A stretch of DNA of 64,000 nt, taken from assembly GCA_015227615.1 (NCBI GenBank), contig JAALGZ010000013.1, positions 558,001-622,000 of the forward strand, read 5' to 3'. The notes below the pieces were generated by a model, which saw nothing but the letters and a program-made list of their open reading frames with translations, searched no databases and was not told where the DNA came from. Below, in pieces: positions 22,005-33,029 of this stretch (positions are counted from its first letter, which is position 1; every line of letters begins with the position of its first letter). The position numbers and the translations under genes are program-made. This DNA comes from Labyrinthula sp. Ha. Its lineage: Eukaryota > Sar > Bigyra > Labyrinthulida > Labyrinthulaceae.

Positions 22005-23160
22005 GATCGTTGCTCTTGTTTCAAGAATGTTTATGATTGGCTCTTTTGGACACTAATGTTATTTTCCGTTTTCCAGTTTCAGATATAAATTTTGAATATA
22101 AGAAACTAACACGATATAGTTATTGCCGTGAACAATTATCTGACTCTAAAAGTTTGGGTCTTAAATTTCTTTTGGTAAAGAAAAAATGTTTTCAATATTG
22201 GCTTGAGATTTATTGTTCTCTTGTTTGTGTTAGAGCAGTTGGTACAGGCTTTTCGCTTAGTTTTCTAAACAGTTTGAGTCTTGTTTTTTTTACGAGTTTG
22301 ATTGATTATATTTTTTTTCTAGTTGAGGAGAAAGATTTGAAATGGAAATCGAGAGAATAATATTCTTTCTCTTAATTATATGCAGCTAGGGACTTTAAAA
22401 AGGGCGAAACTCCAGCCAAAGACACTAGACATCTGGAATCAAAGTGCTTAGAAATCAAATAAATAGCAAGAGAAAGCCTCTTTCAAATAAATATTTTTCC
22501 AAAACGGAAAACGATATAGTTTTACATACTAAGGACCTATATAAGTTAAATTTCAAAAGTTTTAGAGACTTATACACAATAACTATAGACGATTACCTCA
22601 TAAATCATATAGTTATTGTTGGAACCCATCTTCGGGATTTTCTCCTTAATTCAAAGTCAGAGGCTTATTTATACAGTCATATATGATAAACAAAATTTAT
22701 TTTATCTCAAGAAACAAAATTGTAGATGAGACTTTTAAAGCTTGAATACAAATGAACTGGGTACATGATGTGTTCATACTTTACCAACAACACTCTACTG
22801 GGTATTGTCAATGTGAATCAAACAAACTTGCATTGCACATGTGAGTCCTCTCTTATACGTTTGATGTAGCAAACTAGTTTATTTATTATAGTTGTTGAAA
22901 ATATAGACAATCTTTTTATAACCGTTAACACAATACATTTGTGTAAGAAAAACAGTTTTACTCTACTGGTAGAACGATCACACATAATAAGCAACTAGGT
23001 CAAGTAGTTGAACATTTGAAAAAAGGGCAGTTTCAAATTATCTGAAAGAAAGAGATATGGATGTTCATTAACCACTACTAATATATCACAGTAAATCCGT
23101 GATGAAGTTTTTGTATCCAATGGACAAAGATTTAAGGAGAAAGTGAAACTGAAAAGGACA
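22005..23160. other. Intergenic, no gene supported
   Basis: Upstream region of the CAP gene and downstream region of the next minus-strand gene. Open frames at 22037-22360 (TTG start only) and 22444-22686 have no recognisable motif and AT-rich low-complexity composition. A gene here cannot be excluded. Confidence 0.35.
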
Positions 23161-24240
23161 TTATTGCGATAAGTTTGACATAAACGCACTAAAACTCACA
23201 GTTTCAAAATCAGCAGTACTCAGCAAACTTTTCCTTTGTTTTATATTCCCCAAGTTTATAACATCTTTCTTCAAGTCTCTATTAAACTCAATATGATACT
23301 TCTGCATTTCTTGCGAAGAAAATCCATCATAATTCATAAGATTTTTCCTAAATTCAATACCCTCTTTGATCGGAAGCAAAGAAACTAGTAGATTAAATTC
23401 TACAAAGCTGTGATTCGGGGGAGTGAGAATATACTTAAACTGATCTTTCTGATAAAATAACCTGTAAATTTTCAGTACAGGTTTATCAATATATTTTCCA
23501 TTTAACTTTAATTTTCTTAAATAATGGTGTTCTCTAAATGTACTCAAAAGTATTATGGTGGTTGATAAATCACAGACTTCAAATAAGTTCAGTGAGAGAT
23601 TTGTTACTCTAAAACAATTTAACTCCAATAACTTTGAAATATTTGAACGTGTACTAAAATATAATCCAGATTCTGATGCATTTAAGCATTTTGTCCAAAG
23701 AAAAGATTTCGTAATTGAAACAAGTTCAGCGTCAATTTTCGAAAGAGTCTCTACATTAATGTTAACATCTGGAAGCTCTCTTTGAAGTTTTTTCAATTCT
23801 AAAAAAAAATATGGAGCAGAGTTAAATGAAAAAATGGCACATGTCTGAGATTGTTGGCAAAATTTGATTGCAAATTGTATGCTTGGGTCTGTCCAAATAT
23901 GTGTTTTCACTTTGAACACAACAGCACCATATTTCGAGAATTCTGTCAAAAACTCAATAAAATCTTTTTCATCAGTTTTTGAGGGAACGTGTTTTTGTTC
24001 TTCTAAAGACATGCATAAATAATAGTCCGTGTTTAAACTTTGGCGAACAGTTTTGTTTAAGTCTGAAACGAACTCATCAAGTGTGTCTCCTTCAATTTCA
24101 TAGATACAAAAGAGTAAGGGAAGGAAAGAGGATGCAGATGTCTTTACTTCTTTTTTAGATAACATTGGTTTGAACGTAATATTTAAATCACCCATGAATA
24201 TTGTGTTTTTGAACTTTTCCATTGAGAAAGCTGAATCCAT
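23161..24240 (-). CDS. Unrecognised 359-aa soluble protein, possibly LRR-like
   Basis: One uninterrupted frame from ATG at 24240. There is no signal peptide and no membrane helix. The N-terminal half alternates charged helices with hydrophobic strands (FKVKTHIW, CAIFSFNSAPYFF), and the C-terminal half has L-x-x-L-x-L-N stretches such as YLRKLKLNGKYI, compatible with leucine-rich repeats. Its size and Lys/Leu/Phe/Asn-rich composition match the 298-aa and 340-aa proteins nearby, so it may be a distant member of the same local group; this is inference. No partner LRR membrane gene sits next to it. Confidence 0.62.
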   Translation of the reverse strand: MDSAFSMEKFKNTIFMGDLNITFKPMLSKKEVKTSASSFLPLLFCIYEIEGDTLDEFVSDLNKTVRQSLNTDYYLCMSLEEQKHVPSKTDEKDFIEFLTEFSKYGAVVFKVKTHIWTDPSIQFAIKFCQQSQTCAIFSFNSAPYFFLELKKLQRELPDVNINVETLSKIDAELVSITKSFLWTKCLNASESGLYFSTRSNISKLLELNCFRVTNLSLNLFEVCDLSTTIILLSTFREHHYLRKLKLNGKYIDKPVLKIYRLFYQKDQFKYILTPPNHSFVEFNLLVSLLPIKEGIEFRKNLMNYDGFSSQEMQKYHIEFNRDLKKDVINLGNIKQRKSLLSTADFETVSFSAFMSNLSQ

Positions 24241-27200
24241 TTTACGTTTTGTTCGAACGTTCTACAATTGTTATTAACGGTAGTTAATAGCATGCATAAT
24301 GTATAGACATTCATGGAAGAGGTTATACAGCGTGAATATAAATAATGAGAACCAGGGATATAATATTTAATATAGATTTTACAAAGAGAGGAAGTTTTAA
24401 ACAAATAATAAGAGATATGTTTTGTTACTTATTTTTCTAACTCATAGTCTTTAAAGCTGTTATTTTGCCTAAGTTCCAAGTAAAAGCGACAGATGGGGTA
24501 AGAAAAGATTATTCGATTTAGGATAAAAACTATTGAAACAAGATGAGGTATATATAAGTTGTTAATACTTGTATTCTTCGTTTGAACTTAAAGTTCCCTT
24601 ACAGAGCTAAACTCTTCGTTTCAGTTACGATTATAGCTAACGAGCTTGTATACTTAGAATGAAATAAAACTTAAAGGTTGCTATCAATGGTTTCCAAGCA
24701 CCTCTTTCTGAAACAAACATATGCATTGGCAAGTCTAAAACTTCCATAAAGATTGCACATTATTTCATATTTTTCAGTCAAAATTCATGCGGCTGCCTCT
24801 AAAATACTGATTCATATCTAAGTTTTAAATTTAGGAATCAGTCTCTGTTATTAGTTTGGTTTAATCTAGTTTGCCGTCTAGTAGTTAGTTTGGGTAGGTA
24901 TGAAAGTGATATAATTAGTACTAAAGAGGTTTATTTGCTGAGGCAATAATGATTTGAATAATGCTTATCTCCATACTTTTAACACACAGCTTACGCAGTA
25001 CAATAATTGGACTCAAGACATTACTTAAGCCTTTCTAGAAATACGTTTTGTTGTTGGATGAATCTTACACTCATTATCAAACCTTAGTTTCAGATTATAC
25101 TAAAGAAAAGAGTATAGTAAAGGATCGACCATGTTCTCTGCTATGTAAAATGAGTAAATTTACCTAGACATCAGTCGAGAATTCTTAAGTTGAATTATTT
25201 CATCCAGTACTTTCTCATTCTATCCAGCAAAATACCTTGGAAATTTGGTTATAAACAATAGAAATGGAAAACCTAAAAACAAATGGGAAATAAATAACTC
25301 CATAATAGATTTTGTATTTTGGATATCATTTTTATAATTTGATTAAACTCGAGAGCTATGCCTATAACAAGGAAACCCACTGACTTAATAACGATATCAT
25401 TATTTGTAGAGCTTCTTCTGGTACCTTATTGGTACTTTGAGTAAAGAACCTGAGCGATAAAATAATGTTTGGGGATTTGTTTTTCTAAATATTTGATTTG
25501 TCAGATACAAACGGAGACTACGTTATAATACTTCTTTTGGTAGAGATGGCGTGGGCTCAGATTTGATTTATTGATAATTTGTTGATATACTTTTTGTCCG
25601 TATTTTCTTATTGGTAATCATTAATATTAACAAAAAAGTTGATTGATTATTAATTATTAATAGCCTGCCATAATAAAACATACTCATTTGATACAAATTA
25701 GAAATCTAATTCCCTTATTGATAATTTGAACCAAAGCAACTTTTAAAGAACTATTAATCAATTTTAACCACTCTGATGCCTACTACTCCTAAAGAGATAT
25801 GTAAAGAGTGTTGTAACAGTTAGCAGTACTATGGAGAATTCTCCAACTTGACTTCTTCTTCTATGATTAATTGAGCAAATCTAAATAAGAGTCCAGTAGA
25901 AGAATTCAATTCAGGAACCTCAAGCAAAAAAAATTCGATATATAGCTATTTGCAATACTCAGTCGTAGTTTTTGATTAAGAAATCATTGCAGAAAAAAGG
26001 ATGTTATGTGAGAGTTATTAACAATAAAATTAACAAAAAACAACAAGGAAAACTACATTAGAAGAAATTTGTATAGAAGCTGCAGATATCTTACGTTGTT
26101 TATAATTCTAACTGCTGTCTTAATACATAAGTTTCAAGACCAAGGTTACGAGAGCAGGACACGTTAAAACCAAATCTTCCTTTTACAGATAGAAGTCTCC
26201 ATTGTTATTAAGAAATCAGTATTAATAATTGATACTCTGTAGAAAGTTCGACTTAGAAAATTTTCCTGAATATTTTATTTTTTCTCTTATGAGTTGCTAC
26301 GAAATATTTAAAAGAAATTAAATTGAACGACAAATAAAAAAAATATATATATATAATTTTTAAAAAGGGGAGGAATGAAAGCAAAATACGTGCTTGCGCT
26401 GTTGCTTGATATCAATCATTTATCATTTCAACAGAAATTAAAATAATAACATCATTATCAAAGCAGTTAATATAGTTGTTCTCAGCTAGGTCTATGATAT
26501 TTTGTATACTTTGAGATGTCCTTTAATCATATTATAAATTGGGACATAATTGCATATCATATACATGTCTGATTGTCTACATTGTTATATAGAGATGAAC
26601 TCTTGTACACGTGCGAAACATCTGCAGAGCTAAGTGAGAATTAATTTATAAAATAAATACTCAACAATCCATGAGCAAGACTAAAATTAACTTAAAATTG
26701 GACTTATCGCATCCTGTTATGCTCTTCGTTGTTATTGACGATTTTGCGCCCTAAATACTCGCATTCTATTGTAGATCCCGACTGTTTAATTAAGTATTTA
26801 AATCAAGAAACACTAAGAGCCCCCCCCCCCTTTAACACAAAGCTTCTGCATGGACAATATAAGAGATATTTGAAGAAATATGGAGTAAAACTATTATTAG
26901 AAACTTCAAGTATTCTTTTATGGGTTATTTAGAAACCTATTTGAAGGTTCTGATTCTTGTCTTGCATTAACCGAGCATATGCGAAGATGCCGGTAACTTG
27001 TTACATACCCCAATGTTCAAGACCATGTTCTGGTATAACAAAAAATTAAAGTATTCTATCTAAGTAGATTTCCACTATAGCTTTACCATGTAAAGAATTT
27101 CTTTAATTTTAAATTATCTGTCTCCCTCTTACTATGTCACTAAAGGAAATTTAATAGCGACAAGTCGTTACCTGTCTTTTTCATGTTGTTTTTCGAGGTT

Positions 27201-29723
27201 TTTAATAAAACACCATGCTGATTAACTCGAAAATAGCAACACCATAAACTTGGAAAGGTTTAATATACCTAATTAATCTTCTCAATACTTAGATAATTAG
27301 TTTTTCTTAAATTTTTTCCTACGTGCAACAGGTTGCATATCATTGTTTGTTGATAAGAATTGCTTCTGGAGAATATCATGTCCCTAGGTATACCAGAATC
27401 GATATTCTTATAAAGTATTGGACATTTCAAAGGTCGCTAAATATTAATGCCTATATTTCTACTCTAAAAATCTAAGTTAAAGTCTCACTTGTTATTTTGG
27501 CAATACAGTTTGCAAGGCACAGAGTACGCAGTAATACAACCTTTCATACGGCATATTATACACGCATATGAAAAACCTCATCCCTTATCATATCTATATT
27601 CTTACATAAAATAACTGTTCTTTTTAGATATAGCTTTAACGGATATAAAGCCAAAATTGATGTTTCGGGCCGTATATCAGTTACAAAAACTGCAGCCATG
27701 CGAAAAAAAGAGCCTATAGCCACCGATGAACTAAATTCAAAATCTACATTGCTACATGATCAGTGATTGCATTTTAAGCTCAATTATTGAAAATATGTTT
27801 TAAGCTTTGTAGAAGCTACTCATATATCCCACATATTTGGCCATAAGTTCCCTAATATCAATGTCATTCTTAACTGATTTTACACGAATAATAGTCCAGC
27901 GCAAGAGGGGCGTATCCCAACTATATTTTGTCATAACTTTTTGTTTTGTAGGAGTAAAATCTGGCTAAGAACATTAAACTATAATTTTAGATTTGTTTTA
28001 TCCATACTGTCGATGGGAATAAATGCTTGCTGGCGGTATTTTCTATGTTTGTTTGCCACATTGTATCTAGCTCAGTTTGCAGAATTTCTCATTTGAATAA
28101 TCCCAATAATAAACCAACTTGAATAAATATCATACTTTCGAAACTCCAACAAACATTCAACATGAAGTCATAGATTCATAGTTTTGGGATTGTTTTAGGT
28201 TCAGGTACTCATCTCTAATCAAGAATATAACAAGCACGAACTCGAAATAATTGAATTTCTACGAATAAAATCTTTAGAAACAACTTTTTTATTACTGTTG
28301 TATTTAGGTGTACTGCTATATACCTATAGGAGGTAATGCCATAAATGAGCATAGTATGAGGCCAGCAGTTACAGGCGATTAATAGAAACTATGTACTATT
28401 TAACTTAATGAAAATGTTCTTTAGTCCTTCAGCAGCTGAATAGTCTTCTTTGTATATTTCCTTCAATTTTAGAAGAATTGAAGGTTAAAAGTAATCCAGC
28501 TTAGAATAAACATCTGAAGAAGAAATTTACACTCCATGTACATTGTAATCGGAGGTATATTTGGTTTAAGTTTTCTTTTGTGCTAGAATCCTGATTTGGT
28601 TTATTTGGACGTAAATGTTTCTCATTTCTTAGCAGAAGTCAGATATACATGATCAGGGCAACAAAAAAACTTTATTGGTCGCCTACGTATATCAAGTAAC
28701 TTCCTTTAACGTACATAATAAATTTAGCTACTGATATTAAACTGGTTTATTCCAAGAGAATTTATTGGTTGAGTCTAGTGCCAATGAATGATATCAAATA
28801 TTTGATTAATTCCTTAGATTTATATCGGGCTACGTGGTTCTTTAATCGGTGTACGTAACCCTTCATACCTTAGACTCATGGAGAGATCTACTGTTCTTAT
28901 TCTATACTTCTATATACCAAATGATCTGTTTAAAATAACATGAGCTTAATAATGCTATTAATGTAAGTGTTCAAATAGGTGAAATGTATTTCATAGAGCT
29001 ACTAGTCACTTTATTGCATGTTCTCTAATTAAGATTTAACCCTAGTCTTAGAATGTGTTCTTTGGCTGTATATACGAAAACTCCTTAGCCATTGTAAGGT
29101 GGGAATTAACCTACCAGCTTAATATTGCCGTATTCAACTCTTTTACGCGCTTCGTTGCTTTAAATATTGTCACAACAAATTCTTTTTATATTTGCATTCT
29201 TTTCTTATTCATTGTTCGTGATGGAGAAAGTTTCTTCAGCTATTTTTATTCTTTTAACATAGTTACTATTACCTAAGTCTCAGTTTCCCAAAATGGTCCA
29301 TATGGAAAATCCCTCTTGCAAGCGGTCACGCACTTTAGTGCTGTAAAAATTATGAAACTATTTATATATTTAACGTCATATAACAATGAAGCTATATACA
29401 CAAGTAAGAACTAGATCCAAACCTGTACAACATATTAGCCTATTTCTTGAAGAAGAGCAGAGATAGCAGCACTTCACATAGCAATTTATCTCTTAAAATC
29501 TTTTGCTATATACCAAACATACTAGTAGATTCCAAGATACAAGAATAGTACAATTGCCCAAAATTCTTAAAATTAACCATATTTAACCGACAACCTCGTA
29601 AATTATATTGATCAAAATGTCCCAGAAATACTGTGCTCAATATATTCTAGTACAAATTTTAATATAAAGGTACGAAAATAATATTGAATAACTCACAAAA
29701 TACAACTTATCTTTATGTCTAAT
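24241..29723. other. 5.5-kb gene-poor AT-rich interval
   Basis: No convincing gene. It contains a fragment of a hAT-like MITE at 25541, a short AT microsatellite near 26342, and an 11-base C run at 26820-26830. The geometric centre of the inverted duplication (about 28.5-29 kb) falls here, but no palindrome was seen at the centre. Open frames such as 26729-26932 and 29055-29276 show no motif. Confidence 0.4.
25541..25750. mobile_element. Fragment related to the hAT-like MITE family
   Basis: Starts TAGAGATGGCGTGGGC and soon reads GATTTGATTTATTGATAATTT, matching the terminal region of the element at 58717. The interior is short, and the right end is not clear. Probably an internally deleted copy. 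Confidence 0.4.
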
Positions 29724-29746
29724 AAAAACTAACCAAATAAGTGTTC
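29724..29746 (+). promoter_or_regulatory. Shared upstream box of LRR membrane gene 1
   Basis: AAAACTAACCAAATAAGTG here is nearly identical to AAAATTAACCAAATAAGGT about 85 bp upstream of the second intact LRR gene, while the surrounding leader sequence has diverged. The distance to the start codon is nearly the same (about 90 and 85 bp), which suggests a promoter element. Confidence 0.45.
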
Positions 29747-29818
29747 TACATTTTATTTCTTGAAAAAATAAACTAAAACACAACAAAACTAAACAACGTT
29801 TGAAACAAAAGGTTAACA

Positions 29819-31792
29819 ATGGACGAATACCAAAACAAGATTTCACAAACGCATATGGTTTCCACCAAACCCGTTACTGAAGAACATAAACTTACAACCA
29901 TTGAAGTTCTTCAAGATAAAACCAATCAACTTACACAAAAAGTTTACGAACACCGTAAACTAATCAGATTAGTTCTCCTCGTTCTCTCAGTAATTCTTCT
30001 CACACTCTGGATAAGAGGTGCTTTTTATCACTGTGGTTGGTGTAATCCACTTGATTTTGAGACCATCTGTGCAAAAGAAAAAGAAACAGATATACTTGCA
30101 CTATTAAAACAAAAAGCAAATGAAACTCCATATATGAGACTTAATACTTTTGGTATCAGCAAACTTCCTGCTTATGCTTTTCAATGTAACTATAATTTCA
30201 AGCAACAAGATACATCCAAATATTTCATCATAAACCTTGAACAAGATTTAGTTGTGCATAAAAATGCGTTCAAAGGAAGTAATGGAAAAAAAGAAGGTAG
30301 TTGGATTACTGAAATCTATGTTGTTGAATTTATTACAAATGGATTTAAACTCACTATTTCTTCAAATACTTTTGAAAAAGATGTCTTTCCTTTTGGAAGG
30401 AGTAAAACAGTTCATTTTTTAGTTAATGATTTGTCAAATATTATTTTGTTGGGAAAGAAAAAGGATGAAGTAAGCGAATTGAGAGTTGAAATTGTAGATG
30501 ATACAAAAAAAGAAGACGCAGTCAAAGCCTTGAAGAAATTTTCTAATTGGAAAGCTTCTTATGTTTTGCTACCTGGGTTTGAAAAATTTACAGGGACTAA
30601 AATGAAAGGAAGATTAAGTAAAAACATTGAAACACTATATATAGGAAGTCAAGAACCAATGGAATATCCGAATTCATTTATCGATAATCTACCAAAGATA
30701 AGAGAACTGAGTTTAGGTGTAATGAACTCTCTTTCCTTACCAGAAAAAGAAGTAAACACACTTGAAAGTCTTTCTTTCAGTGTGATTTATCCTTTAGAAC
30801 TTCCAAATGACTTTCTGAAAAACTATCCAATACTGCAAAGCTTTTTCGTTTATGGTTTAAGTTATTATGAGTGTGAAAACTCATTAAAAAATAGATTAGG
30901 TGCACAAAACTCAGAATTGAATGTCAGATTCTCGCCTTTATATTTAGATTCTTGTGTTACTTTAGATGGAACTGTAGATCTTTCACCTTATGAAAATGAT
31001 TTTTGTCCAGTTGGGGAAACTATGCAAACTGTATTGAACTTAAACTTATTTCCTGAAAGATTTCTATCAAGATTTAAGATTGAAGGGGGTTGTTTTCCTC
31101 CTTATGGTTTTTCTCTTAGTAGTACAAACTTTTCTAATTTGACAGAATTTACCTTATCGATGGAAAATGTTAAATATTTTCCAGAAAATGCGTTTATTAC
31201 AGAAGAAAATGAACCTATATTTTTAGAACTTGAAGAATTTACTCTATCTCGTGGAAAAAGTTTTAATTTAACTGAGGGAATTCTTGGTATTGATTCTTTT
31301 CCTTCCTTGGAGAAATTAGTTTTTTGGTTTCTTGAGTTAGGCACTGTTCATCCAGATATGTTGAAAGGAAACGAAAATAAGATAAAGGAGATACTTATCT
31401 ATAAAGGATCTATTGGAGATAACAGTACTTGGATTGATGAAGTAGTTCCAAAACTTCTCAGTGTTGAAAGTTTGTACTTAGACCAGGTGGAAATTGCGAA
31501 TGTTCCTGAAGGAATTCCCAATCTTGTGAACTTGACTAGTATAATTTTACAGAGTATTCAGATCTCCAAAGTTTTAGTTAATGATTTTTGTACAGAAAGT
31601 TCTTTCAGCAGTTTGAGGAGTATATCATTGAGCGGTAACCCTGTGACCTTTGTGGAAGATGACGCCTTCTTGCATTGTGATAGTTTACTTAGTTTAACTA
31701 TCCCATCTGAACTTCTTAACGAGACAGAAGCGGAGTTTAAAGAGAGAACTGGTGCTTGTAGCAATAGTGCTGATTGTTTACTATACTATTAG
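29819..31792 (+). CDS. Type II membrane LRR protein 1 (657 aa, intact)
   Basis: An intact single-exon gene. The N-terminal ~49 residues are hydrophilic and cytoplasmic, followed by a basic patch (HRKLIR) and one TM helix at about 50-66, giving a C-terminus outside the cell. The outer ~590 residues carry irregular leucine-rich repeats with regular Cys and many N-x-S/T sites; early repeats read LPAYAFQCNY and the last full ones SISLSGNPVTFVEDDAFLHC, typical extracellular LRR forms. It is a paralogue of the gene at 36385-38355; similarity is moderate at both ends but very high in a central ~90-residue block (about 30655-30930). Probably a surface receptor or recognition protein; the ligand is unknown. 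It lies just upstream of the 340-aa partner, in the same direction. Confidence 0.85.
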   Translation: MDEYQNKISQTHMVSTKPVTEEHKLTTIEVLQDKTNQLTQKVYEHRKLIRLVLLVLSVILLTLWIRGAFYHCGWCNPLDFETICAKEKETDILALLKQKANETPYMRLNTFGISKLPAYAFQCNYNFKQQDTSKYFIINLEQDLVVHKNAFKGSNGKKEGSWITEIYVVEFITNGFKLTISSNTFEKDVFPFGRSKTVHFLVNDLSNIILLGKKKDEVSELRVEIVDDTKKEDAVKALKKFSNWKASYVLLPGFEKFTGTKMKGRLSKNIETLYIGSQEPMEYPNSFIDNLPKIRELSLGVMNSLSLPEKEVNTLESLSFSVIYPLELPNDFLKNYPILQSFFVYGLSYYECENSLKNRLGAQNSELNVRFSPLYLDSCVTLDGTVDLSPYENDFCPVGETMQTVLNLNLFPERFLSRFKIEGGCFPPYGFSLSSTNFSNLTEFTLSMENVKYFPENAFITEENEPIFLELEEFTLSRGKSFNLTEGILGIDSFPSLEKLVFWFLELGTVHPDMLKGNENKIKEILIYKGSIGDNSTWIDEVVPKLLSVESLYLDQVEIANVPEGIPNLVNLTSIILQSIQISKVLVNDFCTESSFSSLRSISLSGNPVTFVEDDAFLHCDSLLSLTIPSELLNETEAEFKERTGACSNSADCLLYY

Positions 31793-32006
31793 ATCTAAGT
31801 AGTCTTCTATTCAAATATTTCTAAATAAGTTCACTTCTAATGACGTCATTACATAGTAGCATTTTTGGACATGTACGTTTTAGATATGATTTCCGGGAGT
31901 TGAACTGAATATATTTCATATCTGCAAAAGGACAAATTTAAGAAATCTTTGAAAAAAAACGATCAGAAAACTTTATAGCCTGTTGACGCATTTTCTGCTG
32001 TATTGT
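31793..32006 (+). promoter_or_regulatory. Conserved TGACGTCA block between LRR gene 1 and its partner
   Basis: TGACGTCA at 31841-31848, then ACATGTACGTTTTAGA and TTTCCGGGA, ending about 160 bp before the partner's ATG. The surrounding bases differ from the other three blocks much more than these motifs do, which argues for function. Confidence 0.55.
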
Positions 32007-33029
32007 ATGAATATATTTCCAACATCAAGAACTGTTTCAAAGAAAATTAAGCAACAATCTCAAACTAAATTGGTATTGTACGAGAAAGGATATGGTTCTC
32101 TTCATGTTCGTTCTGTCCTAGCAACTGCAAAAGAAATATCAATCACGGAAATGATTTCAACTCTAGATTGCTCTAAGTTCGTAAATCTTATTATACTTGA
32201 GTTATCCACAGATATTTCTGGAGCTGATTTGGATTCGTTGGCCAAATTAAGCCAAGAGATGAGGTTAAGAAACCTGGTACTGAATAAAATAGAACTCGAT
32301 GAAAATACTTGGATAAGATTTCTGGAAAAAATATTTTCGAACGCCCTGAATATATCAAGTATAAAATTTTCACAATTGAACCTTTTTAATGAATTAACCA
32401 CAACAGAGATTTTTCTGAACTACATAAGAAAGATGAAAAAGCTACGAATTCTATCTCCAAGTATGGACAAAGGTAAGAGTAAGATATTGCTTGATTTTTT
32501 TAAAGCTACCCAAGATAAAAAAAGGAAGTTTATACTCTCGACAGATGATAATTTTTTTTCTCTCTCCAAAGGATTTTATATAACTGGATATTGTCACACA
32601 TTAATATCTTTGTCTTTGTCTCTCAAACCCCAAGATGAATGTTTACTAATAACTGGATTAAAAGAGCTATCAAAAACAAACGTGAGATATACACTCTTAA
32701 ATTTTACTTTTATTGTTTCACCATGTGTTAATTATCATAATCCTTATATTTTTTCAACACTTGTATTTTTTGTGAAAGCAATGGTCGAACTGCAGAGCTT
32801 TAATTTTGTTGGTTTACATAGCGTTTTCCCTCAACATACATCTTCATTGATACTTCAGATAAGTAAATTATTTCAAAAAATGAAAGAATATAGTAGGGTA
32901 AGAATAAGTTTTCAGGATAGAAAGGATTATATAGGATTTTGGAAGAGGTATGAAAATTTAGGAAATAGGTTCAAATCGTTGTATTCCAGTCAAGAAGGGA
33001 CAAAAACTTTTCGTTTTTCTTCTTTGTGA
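32007..33029 (+). CDS. 340-aa soluble LRR-like protein, copy B
   Basis: Paralogue of the minus-strand gene at 5906-6928 and exactly the same length when started at the ATG at 32007; the in-frame TTG further upstream (31983) is not needed. It is Lys/Leu/Ser-rich, without signal peptide or TM segment. Shared landmarks are KLVLYEKG, SITE, ELDENTWI, YHNPYIFS and a conserved Q-H/Q-Y-x-S-S-L-x-L stretch. The leucine spacing suggests degenerate LRRs. It follows LRR membrane gene 1 by 214 bp, behind the TGACGTCA block. The conserved pairing suggests that the product works with the membrane protein, for example as a cytosolic adaptor; that role is only inferred. Confidence 0.75.
   Translation: MNIFPTSRTVSKKIKQQSQTKLVLYEKGYGSLHVRSVLATAKEISITEMISTLDCSKFVNLIILELSTDISGADLDSLAKLSQEMRLRNLVLNKIELDENTWIRFLEKIFSNALNISSIKFSQLNLFNELTTTEIFLNYIRKMKKLRILSPSMDKGKSKILLDFFKATQDKKRKFILSTDDNFFSLSKGFYITGYCHTLISLSLSLKPQDECLLITGLKELSKTNVRYTLLNFTFIVSPCVNYHNPYIFSTLVFFVKAMVELQSFNFVGLHSVFPQHTSSLILQISKLFQKMKEYSRVRISFQDRKDYIGFWKRYENLGNRFKSLYSSQEGTKTFRFSSL

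Noticed and set aside
22037-22360. 107-codon open frame upstream of the CAP gene
   Set aside because: It begins with TTG, shows low-complexity Leu/Phe/Ser composition and has no conserved motif.
26820-26830. Run of 11 C in very AT-rich sequence
   Set aside because: A simple mononucleotide run with no associated structure; too little to call a feature.
31983-32006. TTG start for the second 340-aa protein
   Set aside because: The ATG at 32007 gives the same length and N-terminus as the paralogue at 5906-6928.
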